64,000 nt of DNA, from NCBI GenBank assembly GCA_949357655.1, contig CASHTG010000018.1, forward strand, positions 124,001-188,000, read 5' to 3'. A program made the position numbers and the translations under genes. The notes below the pieces were generated by a model. It saw nothing but the letters and a program-made list of their open reading frames with translations. It was not told where the DNA came from and did not search any database. Positions 23,906 through 34,426 of the stretch are shown here, piece after piece (the stretch's first letter is position 1; the number at the start of each line of letters is the position of its first letter). The DNA is from Parascedosporium putredinis. Lineage: Eukaryota > Ascomycota > Sordariomycetes > Microascales > Microascaceae.

Positions 23906-24750
23906 AATATTTATTTCTATAGCTGTAAATAGCTACATGACAGCTTTATCACCACTTCCAACTATATACAAGATTACGTACTATATATATCAGTGCTTCA
24001 TATTGATATCAGCTGTTTTCTATAGTTGAAAGTAGCTGGATTACAGCTTCATGGCCATTTCTAAGTGCTCGTGAGATTGGGGTCTGGCCATCATTATCCC
24101 TTATATTGATATCAATTTTCTTTTCTGCCAATAGGAGCTGTATAATAGCCCTATGGCCACCTTCAGCTGCCCATGAGATTGGGGTCCGGCCATAACAATC
24201 CTTTACATTGATATCGAAGTTTTCTCTTGCTAGAAGTAGCTGGGTAATAACTTCATGGCCATTTCTGACTGCCCGTGAGATTGGAGTCTGTCCATTGTTA
24301 TCCTTTATATTGATATCAACATTCTCTATTGCCAGAAGTAGCTGGATAATAGCTTCATGGCCATTTTCAGCTGCCTATAAGATTGGGGTCTGGCTATGCT
24401 CATCCTTGATGTTGATATCGACATTCTCCATTCCTAGAAGTAGCCGAACAATCGCTCCACGGCGATTTTTAACTGCATAGAAGATTGGAGTCAAGCCACT
24501 ATTATCCTTTAAGTTGATATCAGCCTTCTCTACTAGAAGTAGCCGAATAATAGCTTCATAGCCATTGCTAACTCTGTCGAAGATTAAAGCCGGGAACCTA
24601 TAGCCATTTCTAGCTGCCCAGAAGATTGGGGTCTAGCCATCATTATCCTTTAAGTTGATATCAGCCATCTCCACTAGAAGTAGCTAAATGATAGCTTTAT
24701 AGCTATTACTAGCTATATAGAAGATTAGAGTTAAGCTACTATTATCCTTT
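23906..24750 (-). repeat. ankyrin array, distal block (102-103-bp units)
   Basis: On the minus strand these are ankyrin-coding units. The TGATATC anchors occur at 24004, 24107, 24209, 24311, 24413 and 24516, i.e. every 102-103 bp (34 codons); the spacing then breaks (140 bp to 24656). These units keep more of the ankyrin consensus (GRTPISRA..GHEAV) than the block upstream. They lie downstream of in-frame stops and are likely untranslated relics of the NLR's 3' end. Confidence 0.75.
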
Positions 24751-25945
24751 TAAGTTGATATCAGCCCTCTCTACTAGAAGTAGCTAAGTGATAGCTTCAT
24801 AGCCATTTCTAGCTATATAGAAGAGTAGGGTCTAGCTACTATCATTCTTTAAGTTAATATCAGCCTTCTCTACTAGAAGTAGCTGAATGATAGCTTCATG
24901 GCCATTACTAGCTACATAGAAGATTAGAGTCGAGCTACTATTATCCTTCAAGTTGATATCAGCCTTCTCTACTAGAAGTAGCTAAGTAATAGCTTTATAG
25001 CCATTACTAGCTACATAGAAGATTAGAGTCCAGCCACTATTATCCTTCAAGTTGATATCAGCCCTCTCTACTAGAAGTAGCCGAATGATAGCTTCATAGC
25101 TATTACTAGCTATATAGAAGATTAGAGTCCAGCCACTATTATCCTTCAAGTTGATATCAGCCCTCTCTACTAGAAGTAGCCAAGTGATAGCTTCATAGCC
25201 ATTTCTAGCTATATAGAAGAGTAAGGTCAAGCCACTATTATCCTTCAAGTTGATATCAGCCTTCTCTACTAGAAGTAGCTAAATAATAGCTTCATAGCCA
25301 CCTCCAGCTACATAGAAGATTAGAGTCAAGCCATTATTATCCTTTACTTTAATATCAGCCTTCTCTACTAGAAGTAGCTAAATAATAGCTTCATAGCTAT
25401 TACTAGCTATATAGAAGATTAGAGTCAAGCTATTATTATCCTTTACTTTGATATCAGCCTTCTCTACTAGAAGTAGCCAAGTGATAGCTTCATAGCCATT
25501 TCTAGCTACATAGAAGAGTAGGGTCTAGCCACTATCATTCTTTAAGTTGATATCAGCCTTCTCTACTAGAAGTAGCTAAATAATAGCTTTATAGCTATTA
25601 CTAGCTATATAGAAGATTAGAGTTAAGCCACTATTATCCTTCAAGTTGATATCAGCCTTCTCTACTAGAAGTAGCCAAGTGATAGCTTTATAGCCATTGC
25701 TAGCTATATAGAAGATTAGAGTTAAGCCATTATTATCCTTTACTTTGATATCAGCCTTCTCTACTAGAAGTAGCTGAATGATAGCTTCATAGCCATTACT
25801 AGCTACATAGAAGATTAGAGTCCAGCCACTATTATCCTTCAAGTTGATATCAGCCCTCTCTGCTAGAAGTAGCCGGACGGTAGCTTCATAGCCACCTCCA
25901 GCTGCCCAGGAGATTGGGTCCGGCCATCACTATTCTTTATGTTGA
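24751..25945 (-). repeat. ankyrin array, 99-bp units with RIP-like decay
   Basis: The anchor AAGTTGATATC or its variants recurs at 24752, 24851, 24950, 25049, 25148, 25247, 25346, 25445, 25544, 25643, 25742 and 25841: an exact 99-bp (33-residue) period over eleven intervals. Units are very similar and TpA-rich. In-frame TAG stops occur at the same codon of the repeat (CTA on the plus strand) at 25576, 25378, 25279, 24982 and 24784, with a sixth just outside the exact block at 24684; another falls at the GGC-TAG-ACC position at 25525. Sister units have CAG or CGG at those codons, so the changes are C-to-T in a CpA (or CpG) context. Confidence 0.9.
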
Positions 25946-28689
25946 TATCAACCCCATATGTCGCCAGAAATAGCTGGACAACAGCTTCATGACCGCCTCT
26001 AGCTGCTAATGAGATTGGGGTCTGGCCATAACTATCTTTGCCGTGAATCTCGGAAATTGCAGTTGGCATTTGCGCAAGACCCTAGTCAAGGAATGTAAGA
26101 GTCCATACCCTGATAGTATCTGGATTAGCTTCGTCGATATTGGGGTTTCAACTATATCATCCTCAATCTCTTCAACATGCTCTGCCCATCGTTGTATAAT
26201 CCGATTTGACGGCCAGTGGAACAATTCCAAAAGGTCCTTGTGCTCGATACCTTTGGCCTCGCAATGAACACAGTGCTTTATCCAGTTCAGTATCGCATAC
26301 TCGAAGAACGAGACAGCATCGTCCCATCTAATAGTAAGGATATCCGGGTCCTCCATGGCCAGAGAGCGGATACAAATTCGCGATAATTGATGGTGGGCCT
26401 CCCCAACCGCTCTGTCGGCTACGGTTGAGGTTTTATCAAGCTTCAATAAGCCTTGGCCTAAAAGTAGTCCTTGACAGATTGGTGGATAAATTGTACGATC
26501 CCGGTACCTCGCGATAATACTCCGTATTTGCTCTTGAATGATGCCACCTCAGCGAGACCGCGGCTGAGGCGCATGACTTGTGTTTCCATATCCTCCAGCT
26601 CATACACCATTCCTTGATCCTGGTATTCTTTTAGCGACCGATAATCAGATTCAGGATCGATTGCCAAGGCCCAGCGCATTACATCAAGAGTAAACGGATG
26701 CTCAGCAAAGCAAACCCAACGGATAAGCTTCAGAGATTCGTCATCCATATCGGCGATAAGGTCGTTATAGAGGTCATCTAGTTCGGCAGGTGTGCGAGAG
26801 ATCTCCTTCTCAATTCTTTGTAGAGGCAGGCGTTGTCGAGCTAGATCTTTCGCCTTCTTCACTACAAGATGGGCCCACATGAACACTCCACGGGCTCGCC
26901 TGGCAATCATATCGGGTATCTGCGATTTCATCAGTGTTGGTGATTTCGAGAATTGCCTTTGTATATAGCTCGAGATATCGTTTTCGTTTTCATCCTCTGA
27001 GCAGATCTGGAATACGGTGCAATCTGGGTCAAGAATGGGGTAATGGCGGCAGGTGATGAAAACTCGGAGATGTGCACTTTGCGATTGGTTCTGAAGCCAA
27101 TCAAACAACTCGACTGCATTGTCTTCGCCACACTCGTCTAGAGCATCCACGTACAACCATATAGTGTAGGTTTCGAGGAGCTTGGGTAGAGATGACTCGA
27201 CAAAGTGTTTCAAGTGGTTTATGTGCCAGTCCCATTTCTTACCAACATCACCAATATCCCTCTGATTCTTTTCAAACATGGATATTAACTGGGGTATCGC
27301 CTGAGGACTGATTCTGAGGATCTGATGTAAGATGGACCGAAAGAATCCAAGGAGGCTCTTCTGTAGAGGGTCGCCACGGCCATGGAAAAAGAACTGAAGA
27401 ACCAGGTCTTTCTCCTGAGGTATAACCTGGCTAAGGGCGTGTTTCAGCAAGGTAGACTTTCCTGATCCCGGCTTCCCTTTAATCCAAAGGAGACCAAGAT
27501 CGCCAGGAGCAGTCGTCCAGGCATTGTATTGTTGGTGACGCAGAAGCCACTCGCAAGTTCCAGGCGCGGCACGTTCGACATCATTCGATCGATCAAGCAT
27601 CCTCTCAAAGGCCAGAGACTTCATACAATCTCGAGTAACTTCTGAGAGCTCAGTGGAGACTTCTGGTGGATTCGGACCTTGAAAAGTTAGCTTTACTCGC
27701 TATACGGATGAAGATTCAGAGCATCTCACTAATATTTGTTGGCGGCAAAACGGACAAGAGCTCTTTGGCATATGCTGCTGCGGTCATAGCGGCGTATCCC
27801 TGCCACTTCTTATTCTTATGTGAGTCGGCATAGTCGCAAATTCCGCGAATGACCAGAGCTTGATAATTTACTAGTACCCCTGCAGATTCCATCTCATAGG
27901 CGATACTCCGAAATCTTTCATATAGGTGGTTGCGCTCCTTGGTTGAGATGACAAGTGAGTTCCCTGAACATATAGTTCCATAATGGATGCGAGGAAGGTC
28001 TGGAAGACGTTTAGCTGCGTCTCCACGGTCGCGCCGCGTATGTCGTTCGTTTGGGTCACAGTCTTCTTCACAAAGCTTATTATCATCTTTGTGACGGTAA
28101 TCCTTCGAGAAGAGGTAGTCACTCTCCTCGCCTGGATACTCAAACTGCCCCTTCTCTGTTTCTGAAAGTTTCTGTCGTAGCTCTTGTAAAATGCCAGGGA
28201 TTGATATTCCTTGCTTCTGATAGTGTTGAGCTTTCAAGTTGTTTACAGCGGTAAGGAGAGCAGATGAAGGATGAAGTAAATGGCCGCTATGGGTAAATTT
28301 ACCCTCTTGAACGGCCCCAAAGTCATGTTGCGCGACTCCCCTTCAGTCCACTGAGGGTAGCCGACGACGACATCGCCTAGAACGACTTGTTCTTGCAGAT
28401 TTAGACCATAGGCTGGTGTGCCGCCTGCTATCCCGACGACCAAAAGGTGTTTGACATTCGGAAAGGACCGGTGTATGTTGGTGGCGAGTATAGCAGCTGG
28501 GTTCGTACCAATCATTGGGCAGACCGCAGCCACTACCCAGTGATCCCAGATCTTTCCAACATGATACATGGTCTCATCCCCGTCGATAGGTATCTTGGTG
28601 TAATTTTCGAGGAGGGCGATGACGGGTGCGAGCTCCAGCGCCATAGGGGCAATCCATCCCACGGTGACCCTAGGAATAGGCGATGCCAT
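25576..28689 (-). CDS. NLR-type protein: PNP_UDP - NACHT - ankyrin
   Basis: ATG at 28689. The N-terminal nucleoside-phosphorylase-like domain has VTVGWIAPMALELAP, KHLLVVGIAGGTPAYG and VVLGDVVVG, and ends YEMESAGVLV ... VIRGICDYADSHKNK. A 52-bp intron (27678-27729) follows. The NACHT domain has Walker A GKPGSGKSTLLK and Walker B LYVDALDECGE, then RARGVFMWAHLVV. A helical linker leads to ankyrin units; with frame corrected, the first stop is TAG at 25578-25576, leaving about five units, although repeats continue to about 23.9 kb. Frame junctions: C4 28338-28341, A4 26460-26463, one near 26060, and G3 25916-25918. This is a classic fungal STAND/NLR layout linked by family knowledge to non-self recognition and regulated cell death. 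It may be a truncated allele. Confidence 0.85.
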
Positions 28690-29663
28690 CTTTGGAAAGG
28701 GATGGCGCGTGGTGGGGCGTACACCCGAGTGCCTGCGTTGACTCTGTTCGATGATGATAAGAGAGAGATGGAGGAGGAGAGGCGGGGGACGTGAGGGGTA
28801 AATTCATGGCAGCCCAATGTGGCGTGGCATAGCTGCATTGTCGCAGAGCCTGCTGAGCCTGACCATCAGCCCGCGACTGGCTTGAAGGAAGTGCGATCTG
28901 CGAGTGCTCTTTCCCCGCCCAATGGTGGGATGTAATCAGCCGAAACTTATCCTTTGACCCAATCATCGCGTTCGTGTCTGGCGATGATGAATAGACTGGT
29001 ATCGAGGCATAGTTCCGTTGTGACGGCTTGGCTTCACAAAGCCAGAAGAGCCAATACGTAAGCCTCGTAGGGAGATGCGGGGCTCGTTGCAGGGCGATTA
29101 CTATTTTGTGTCTGTCGGTCTCTTCTGCTGATAGAGGTATATCTCTGGTCGATTTTTATCTTTCAAGTCGCTCCAAACCCGTGACTCGGAAGCTAACACG
29201 CCAAATCACCGTATTTCGGGCATATTCAAGTACACTAGTAATAGATTCGCTACCGCTCACCGGGAACGTCGGTGCCCCACTACCCGGCTCCACCGCCGAC
29301 TTCACAATGCGGTACTCCGCCCATCCCTGCGTCGAGCAATTCAAACCGGAACTCGGCGGAGCCTATCGGAAGATTTGGGCCTTGGATTACGGAAATATTA
29401 TCCCCCAAGTCTAGTTATCTTCCGTCAATAGACGGGACTAAAGTCGAAAAACATCATTATCGGCTGCTTGAGTTTTGGGTGCCTGACGAACGAGATATAT
29501 CCATTCGTTGTCTTCGCTGCCAGGGCGCACACCTAAATAGCACGAGAACCCTTTGGTGGCTATTAAAAATATCACCTTGATCAATTTTTCAATTTATTTT
29601 TCAATTTTATTAATTGATTATTTATGCCAAATTGCTTCACCTCGCGCTGAGAGGCAAGCGACC
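28690..29663. other. intergenic region 5' of the NLR
   Basis: Apart from repeat copy B, no feature is supportable. The part adjacent to 28689 should hold the NLR promoter; the AT-rich part near 29580-29635 is probably the AA9 3' UTR. Confidence 0.5.
29258..29372 (+). repeat. dispersed repeat copy B, 5' of the NLR locus
   Basis: Same-orientation partner of 23251-23371. Conserved blocks CACCGGGAACG, CCCCACTACCCGGCTCCACC, ATGCGGTACTCCGCCC, TCGAG and CGGCGGAGCCTATCGGAAG. With copy A it brackets the NLR gene and its array at a distance of about 6 kb. Confidence 0.6.
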
Positions 29664-30786
29664 TCACGGACCAGCTCGGTTTGGATCCGGGGCGGCCTCG
29701 CTCCAAACAGGCCCACCCGGTGCCACATACTTTTGCTGCCCTTGGTTCACTTTCCAAAGCGCAACCAGAATCTACCGAAAGAATTAGCCACGAATACTCT
29801 TGCGTGCTCTTCTCTCGAACTCGGTGGGGGCCAATTATAACTAGAAAGCTACTCACCCCATCCTCATCTTGCGGATTATACGCGCCCGGCAACGCCACGC
29901 CTTCGGGCAATTGAGAAGAGCCACCCTCCGTCACGCGAATCTGCGTGCAGCTCGGGTAGAACTGGGCGCCCATGGCCTTTTCGGCCACGTGGAGACCGAG
30001 GATCTCGTGGCGCAGGAGGTATTCGCCCGGGGCCAGCGTGGGGGATGACGACGGACCATTGGGCGCCGAGCTCGCGGAGGAGGTCCGAGGCCCACTGGGG
30101 CTGGGCGGCGGCGTTGAAGCCGAGCTCGGAGATCTTGACCCATACGTTGCCTTCGTTGCCTTTAAAGGTTTTGCAGTCGTCGTTTGTGCAATGGGCGAGG
30201 TAGCTACGGGGTGATGGGTGTAGGGGTTAGCTACAAGAGGTATAGATTTGGTTGGGCTGGAGTGCGGGTGCGTTATTGTAGACACCGACGTACTTCATTA
30301 CTGGTCCGCTGTGGGAGCTTCCCCACTGATCCCACTTCAAGGTACTGTTGGTGATGGTGTCACGTTAGTAGTTGGCTCTTCTTATGAGTGCTTGTGCTGT
30401 GTGTGTAAGAGTAGCGCGGAAAAACACTCACACCTTGTCGCCGGCCTTGAGTTCAATGACACCTTCGGCTGGTATATTACCACCAGCGCCACACCTGAGA
30501 GTCATCGATGCACTGTCAGCTTCGCATGTCATGAAAGCGTAGTCCTCCCGAAAGCAGCAGGAAAGCCTCACGTAATATCCGGTCCGGTGAAGTCGGGCAC
30601 CGGACCAACGTCTAATAGTCGGCGGGCGTATCGGGCCGGCGCGGGTGTGACAAAGTCATCCTGTCCCACCTGCCATGCCAAGTAGTCCTTGCCGCTGACC
30701 TGGATGCTCTTGAGAGAGCCGTGGCAGAGGCCCGGGCCGGCAAATGTTAGGGCGAGCGCGATCGCGGCCTTGAGCACACGAACCAT
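29664..30786 (-). CDS. AA9 lytic polysaccharide monooxygenase (LPMO 1)
   Basis: Five exons: 30786-30572, 30494-30432, 30344-30294, 30203-29857, 29771-29664. The signal peptide MVRVLKAAIALALTFAGPGLC puts His first in the mature protein (HGSLKSIQV), as the copper histidine brace requires. The second brace His is in WGSSHSGPVMNYLAHC (built across intron 3). The C-terminal signature RHEILGLHVAEKAMGAQFYP carries the axial Tyr, followed by PGAYNPQDEDG and a short last exon (YVAPGGPVWSE). No CBM1. G5 at 30040-30044 needs two more bases to give VIPPTLAPGEYLL. Extracellular copper enzyme that oxidatively cleaves cellulose or related glucans. It is divergent from a second AA9 at 32148. Confidence 0.93.
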
Positions 30787-32147
30787 CCTGCAGGTGTTAC
30801 GAGGGGTATTCGGTGCAAGTGGACAGGAAGCAAGGGGGTGGGAGGAGAGAAGAAAAATGTCGACTTGGGACGCGAGCGAAGCAAAATGTCATTGGGGAGG
30901 GATGGGATCGTGATATGTATCGGTTGATGACCCCAGTACATGAGGCGAGAAATGGGACTCGCCGCTCAACGCCACACTCTCGCGCGTCGCAAATTGAGTT
31001 CGGCCCTTGCGGCGACATTTAGAAATCCCGGGTCATTACCCAGAGGGGTGGTACAGCCAGGGGTGGTCCCGACATTGCCGTGATATAAGGCGTGCGTCTG
31101 ATTGGCTTGGCGTGGTGGTTTCTTCCGCAAAAGTCGGAGGATCGAAATCCGTGGCCGAAAACGAGAGTGTGTAAAGTTATTTAGGGATGAGAAAAGGTGA
31201 AAAGTAAATGGATATGTTAGGATGATCGGTATGCAATATATGGACATGTAAATTATGCGAGGAAGCTAGATGCTCCTCTTTCCTCGGGTTTTGATCATAG
31301 CGTCTCTTCTTTTCCCTGGTGATCCACGCCTCCGGAGAGAAGTGTATAGATTTGCTCGACTTCGGTCCTATTCATAAAGTATGTTCTGTCTCTTCTCTTT
31401 CGGGGTGATGATGAAGCTGGCTGATGGGTGGTCGCAGAATTCAGAATTGTGAATTTGGAGAGATAGCTCCGTGCAACCCGGATGCTCGCGACTATTGCCC
31501 TTCGAGGAAGAAATGGAAGCAGACGGTCCTCCAAGACCGGAACAACACATTCCTTACCTTGCGTCTTGTTTTCTCGCCGCTCCTGTTTTCTATTCCACCG
31601 CTTTAACGCCGAGATCTTCTAATCGGGTATTCTTCTACACAAGTTGGCTCGTGTTTGGTCAGCCCCCAGGTATCACGATATAGTACATGTGCCGTCGGCA
31701 AGTGTCTTCTGTAGGCTTCACCCGCCATACCAGTAAACCCGTGATTGGGTCGACGAATCCGGGGACATGGGGATCACAGCAACGGCACGTGGATGGATTG
31801 TGGGGGCTCCGGCAATCAAGGGCGCACGCCCATCTTCCGCCTTGGCAGCGGTCGCCGTAAGTCTTGGTTTCTTGCCTTTCCCCACACGCTGGATTTGTAT
31901 GGCTAGGGACGGTCGTGTGTTTGTAAACGCTGGGGAAACTGGCTGAATAGGAACAAATGGCGGCTACATGTAGGGATAGGAGGGACTCTTCACTTTCTGG
32001 AATTTGCGACGTGGTTCTATATAACAATCACTCGACCTCCCGCGATGATCTCTTGGTCTGGAATCCCAACCATACTCTTTTGTCAAAGAACAGCCCTATT
32101 CTGCACCAAATCCTCGTCAAAGAGAGATCCGTTTCAAGTTTACCAAG
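30787..32147. promoter_or_regulatory. bidirectional promoter region of the two AA9 genes
   Basis: 1.36 kb between two divergent AA9 start codons. TATATAA at 32018-32024 lies about 124 bp before the LPMO 2 ATG. Candidate CreA sites (SYGGRG or its complement) occur at 31800-31805 (GTGGGG) and 31881-31886 (CCCCAC), and a GGCTAG at 31903-31908 fits the XlnR/Xyr1 GGCTAR consensus. Such hexamers are frequent by chance, so these are suggestions. Short ORFs inside show no domain. Confidence 0.5.
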
Positions 32148-33022
32148 ATGAAGTTTTCCGCGGTCCTCGCTCTCGGCTATGCCAGCCTCGCTAGCTGCCA
32201 CACCATCTTCCAGGTCAGTCCCAGCGTTCAGTAATCAAACGACATGTCGCTACGAACTAAAGCTTTTCACTTGTTCTCTACTTCTTTTCCTTTCCCATCT
32301 CTTCGCTTCCAGTGTAGCTAACGTTATACCCTCTCACCACAGAAAGTCTCCGTCAACGGACAAGACAAGGGCCAGCTCGTCGGCCTCCGCGCGCCCGACC
32401 AAGACTACCCGACCCAAGACGTCAACAACCCCGACATGACATGCGGCAAAGTCGCCCTCACCTCGCGCGAAGTCATCTCCGTGGCGGCCGGGGACAAGGT
32501 GGGCGCGTGGTGGGGCCACGTCCTGGGCGGGGAGCAGTGGCCCAACGACCCGGACCACCCGATCGCGCGCTCGCACCACGGACCCATCACGGCGTGGCTG
32601 GCCAAGGTGGATGACGCGGCCAACGCGCAGATTGGGCAGAACTTGCAGTTCTTCAAGGTGGCCGAGGACGCGTTCGATGTGGGGAGCAAGACGTGGGGGT
32701 GGATACGATGGTAGCGAATGAGGGGTGGAGCTACTTTACGATGCCGACGTGTATTGCGCCGGGCGACTATATACTCCGCGTGGAGCTTATTGCCCTGCAC
32801 GGGGCGGCCAACAGGAATGGAGCGCAGTTTTATATTTCGTGTGCGAACCTCCGCGTCTCTGGCAGTGGTAGTTTTACCCCGGCCCAGACGCAGAGCTTCC
32901 CTGGCGCGTACCAGCAGAACGATCCTTCTATCCAGACTAACATCTGGGGTGCGATTCCCGATGTGGCGGATAACCAGGGAAAGCCTTACCAGGCACCTGG
33001 TATGCGCCCGATTACTTGCTAA
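32148..33022 (+). CDS. AA9 lytic polysaccharide monooxygenase (LPMO 2)
   Basis: Exon 1 (32148-32213) encodes the signal peptide and mature start, MKFSAVLALGYASLASC then HTIFQ, so the brace His is residue 1 after cleavage. Intron 32214-32342 (GTCAGT...CACAG). Exon 2 gives KVSVNGQDKGQ, the Cys of DMTCG, the second brace His in ARSHHGPITAW, and CIAPGDYILRVELIALHG with GAQFYISC, the AA9 core with axial Tyr. It ends in a short C-terminus without CBM1. The frame junction is G5 at 32695-32699: one more G joins SKTWG to VDTMVANEGW. Only moderately similar to LPMO 1, so not a recent duplicate. Extracellular polysaccharide oxidation. Confidence 0.93.
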
Positions 33023-34426
33023 GTAGAGTATGAAAGACGTGGGAGCGCTTGACTTGGTGGCTAGGGGTTGATTCTACTTCGGGATCTTGGTTTTTTATCA
33101 GCGGCTGGAAGGTTGATAGCCATTGACTACATGTAAAAGACGGGTCTAGTAACCCTTATTCACCTGGATCACCTAGCTAGGAATCATCGATATAATGTCA
33201 ACCTTCTATTGTCTCTAAACTAACTGCCGACTTCCAGACTTGGGGTGCACTTGCATCTCGGGCCGTATACCCTTGACATCCAACTCGATGATACCACTAG
33301 AAATGAAGTTGATGACTCCCTCCGAAACTCTCGCCAACAGACCTTTCATTTTTTTCTTCTCGTATTGAAGCTATCTCTATATCCTGCATGTATGCACAGA
33401 TCAATCCTGAATCTACATAATTGATACCTTGTTCCCCCGGCCCCACCTCTCACAGAAACCTTGAGTCACCAACCATCTGTCGGCCATATCTTGCCTGAGG
33501 CTCGTGTGACTCCCACTGGCGGGTTACACGCAGGCACAAATTCAATTCCAGGTGAGTCAAAACTGCGTCGCAATCGCCCGTTGCCTACAAGGAAAAACAC
33601 CATAACGACTTGCGGAACGAATCCAACCAGTGAAGATAATTGATTGGAACACCGTCTACACTATTCTTCTTGGCAGCCGCTGCGGATAGAAATGCGCTTC
33701 CGCAGGGGCATCACCTTAGCCCGTCCCCACTGCCTTTGCCCTGCGTGCATTATCATCGGCGTGGGTCGATATCTCAAAACCCCTCGCAAGACGAACCCTG
33801 TCGAATTAGCCCAGCTGGAGAGGGCAAAGTGGACGAGGTGGCCCAGGAACGTGCATCCGCACCCGCTCTCGCGACCAGCGGCTTCGTTGGTTCGTTAGTG
33901 GCTCAGCCGCACCGCCCAGCTTCTCCCCCAGGCCACCATCCCCAAACAGGGACGCCGAGTGACTGTTCCGGCAAGGATCCTTTCGAGGGGTTCTCTTCAT
34001 GACGACGCTAGATTCTAGATGCATGAGCAAGGCCCGTTGGAGTCTGCGAAATAATTAAGATTATTGCAGACGCCACGGGAGAAAAACATAAAAAGGGGGA
34101 TGCACCCTGGAATGTTTGCCATTGTTCCCTCTATCCCGACAGTGATATATACTTGATCTCGAATCCCGACTGGATCTTTGCAGGCACACACTCTTGACTT
34201 TTCGTACTACGATAGTATTTGGGCGCCTTTTACTGAGTTGGACCAGGTTACCCCCAACCCCCACACCTTCCAGCAGAATCGTCGCGGTGCCCTTGCGCAT
34301 TTTCTACATCGTGAATGAAAAGTCATACATACTGAGGTCCGCCCCCTCCTTTATCTCGGAACACCACCATCGCAGCCGGCACCGCCAAGCGCAGCGCTCG
34401 CTCGCCCAAACCCCCAGTCCGCAATC
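33023..34426. other. intergenic region
   Basis: 1.4 kb between LPMO 2 and the VWA-RBR gene. ORFs at 33640-34030 on both strands have no domain signature. I see no feature. Confidence 0.5.

Noticed and set aside
24208..24480. 90-codon repetitive frame on the plus strand
   Set aside because: It is the reverse complement of ankyrin units; the repeat signal belongs to the minus-strand array.
23906..25945. CRISPR-like regular direct repeats
   Set aside because: The whole 99-bp unit is repeated with no unique spacers, and it encodes ankyrin; the sequence is eukaryotic.
28243..28340. An intron between the two parts of the PNP domain
   Set aside because: Both parts join perfectly by adding one G at C4 28338-28341 (plus strand), giving TEGGVAQHDFGAV; no intron is needed.
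31903..31908. A firm XlnR site
   Set aside because: A 6-bp degenerate motif is expected by chance every few hundred bases; kept only as a suggestion within the promoter entry.
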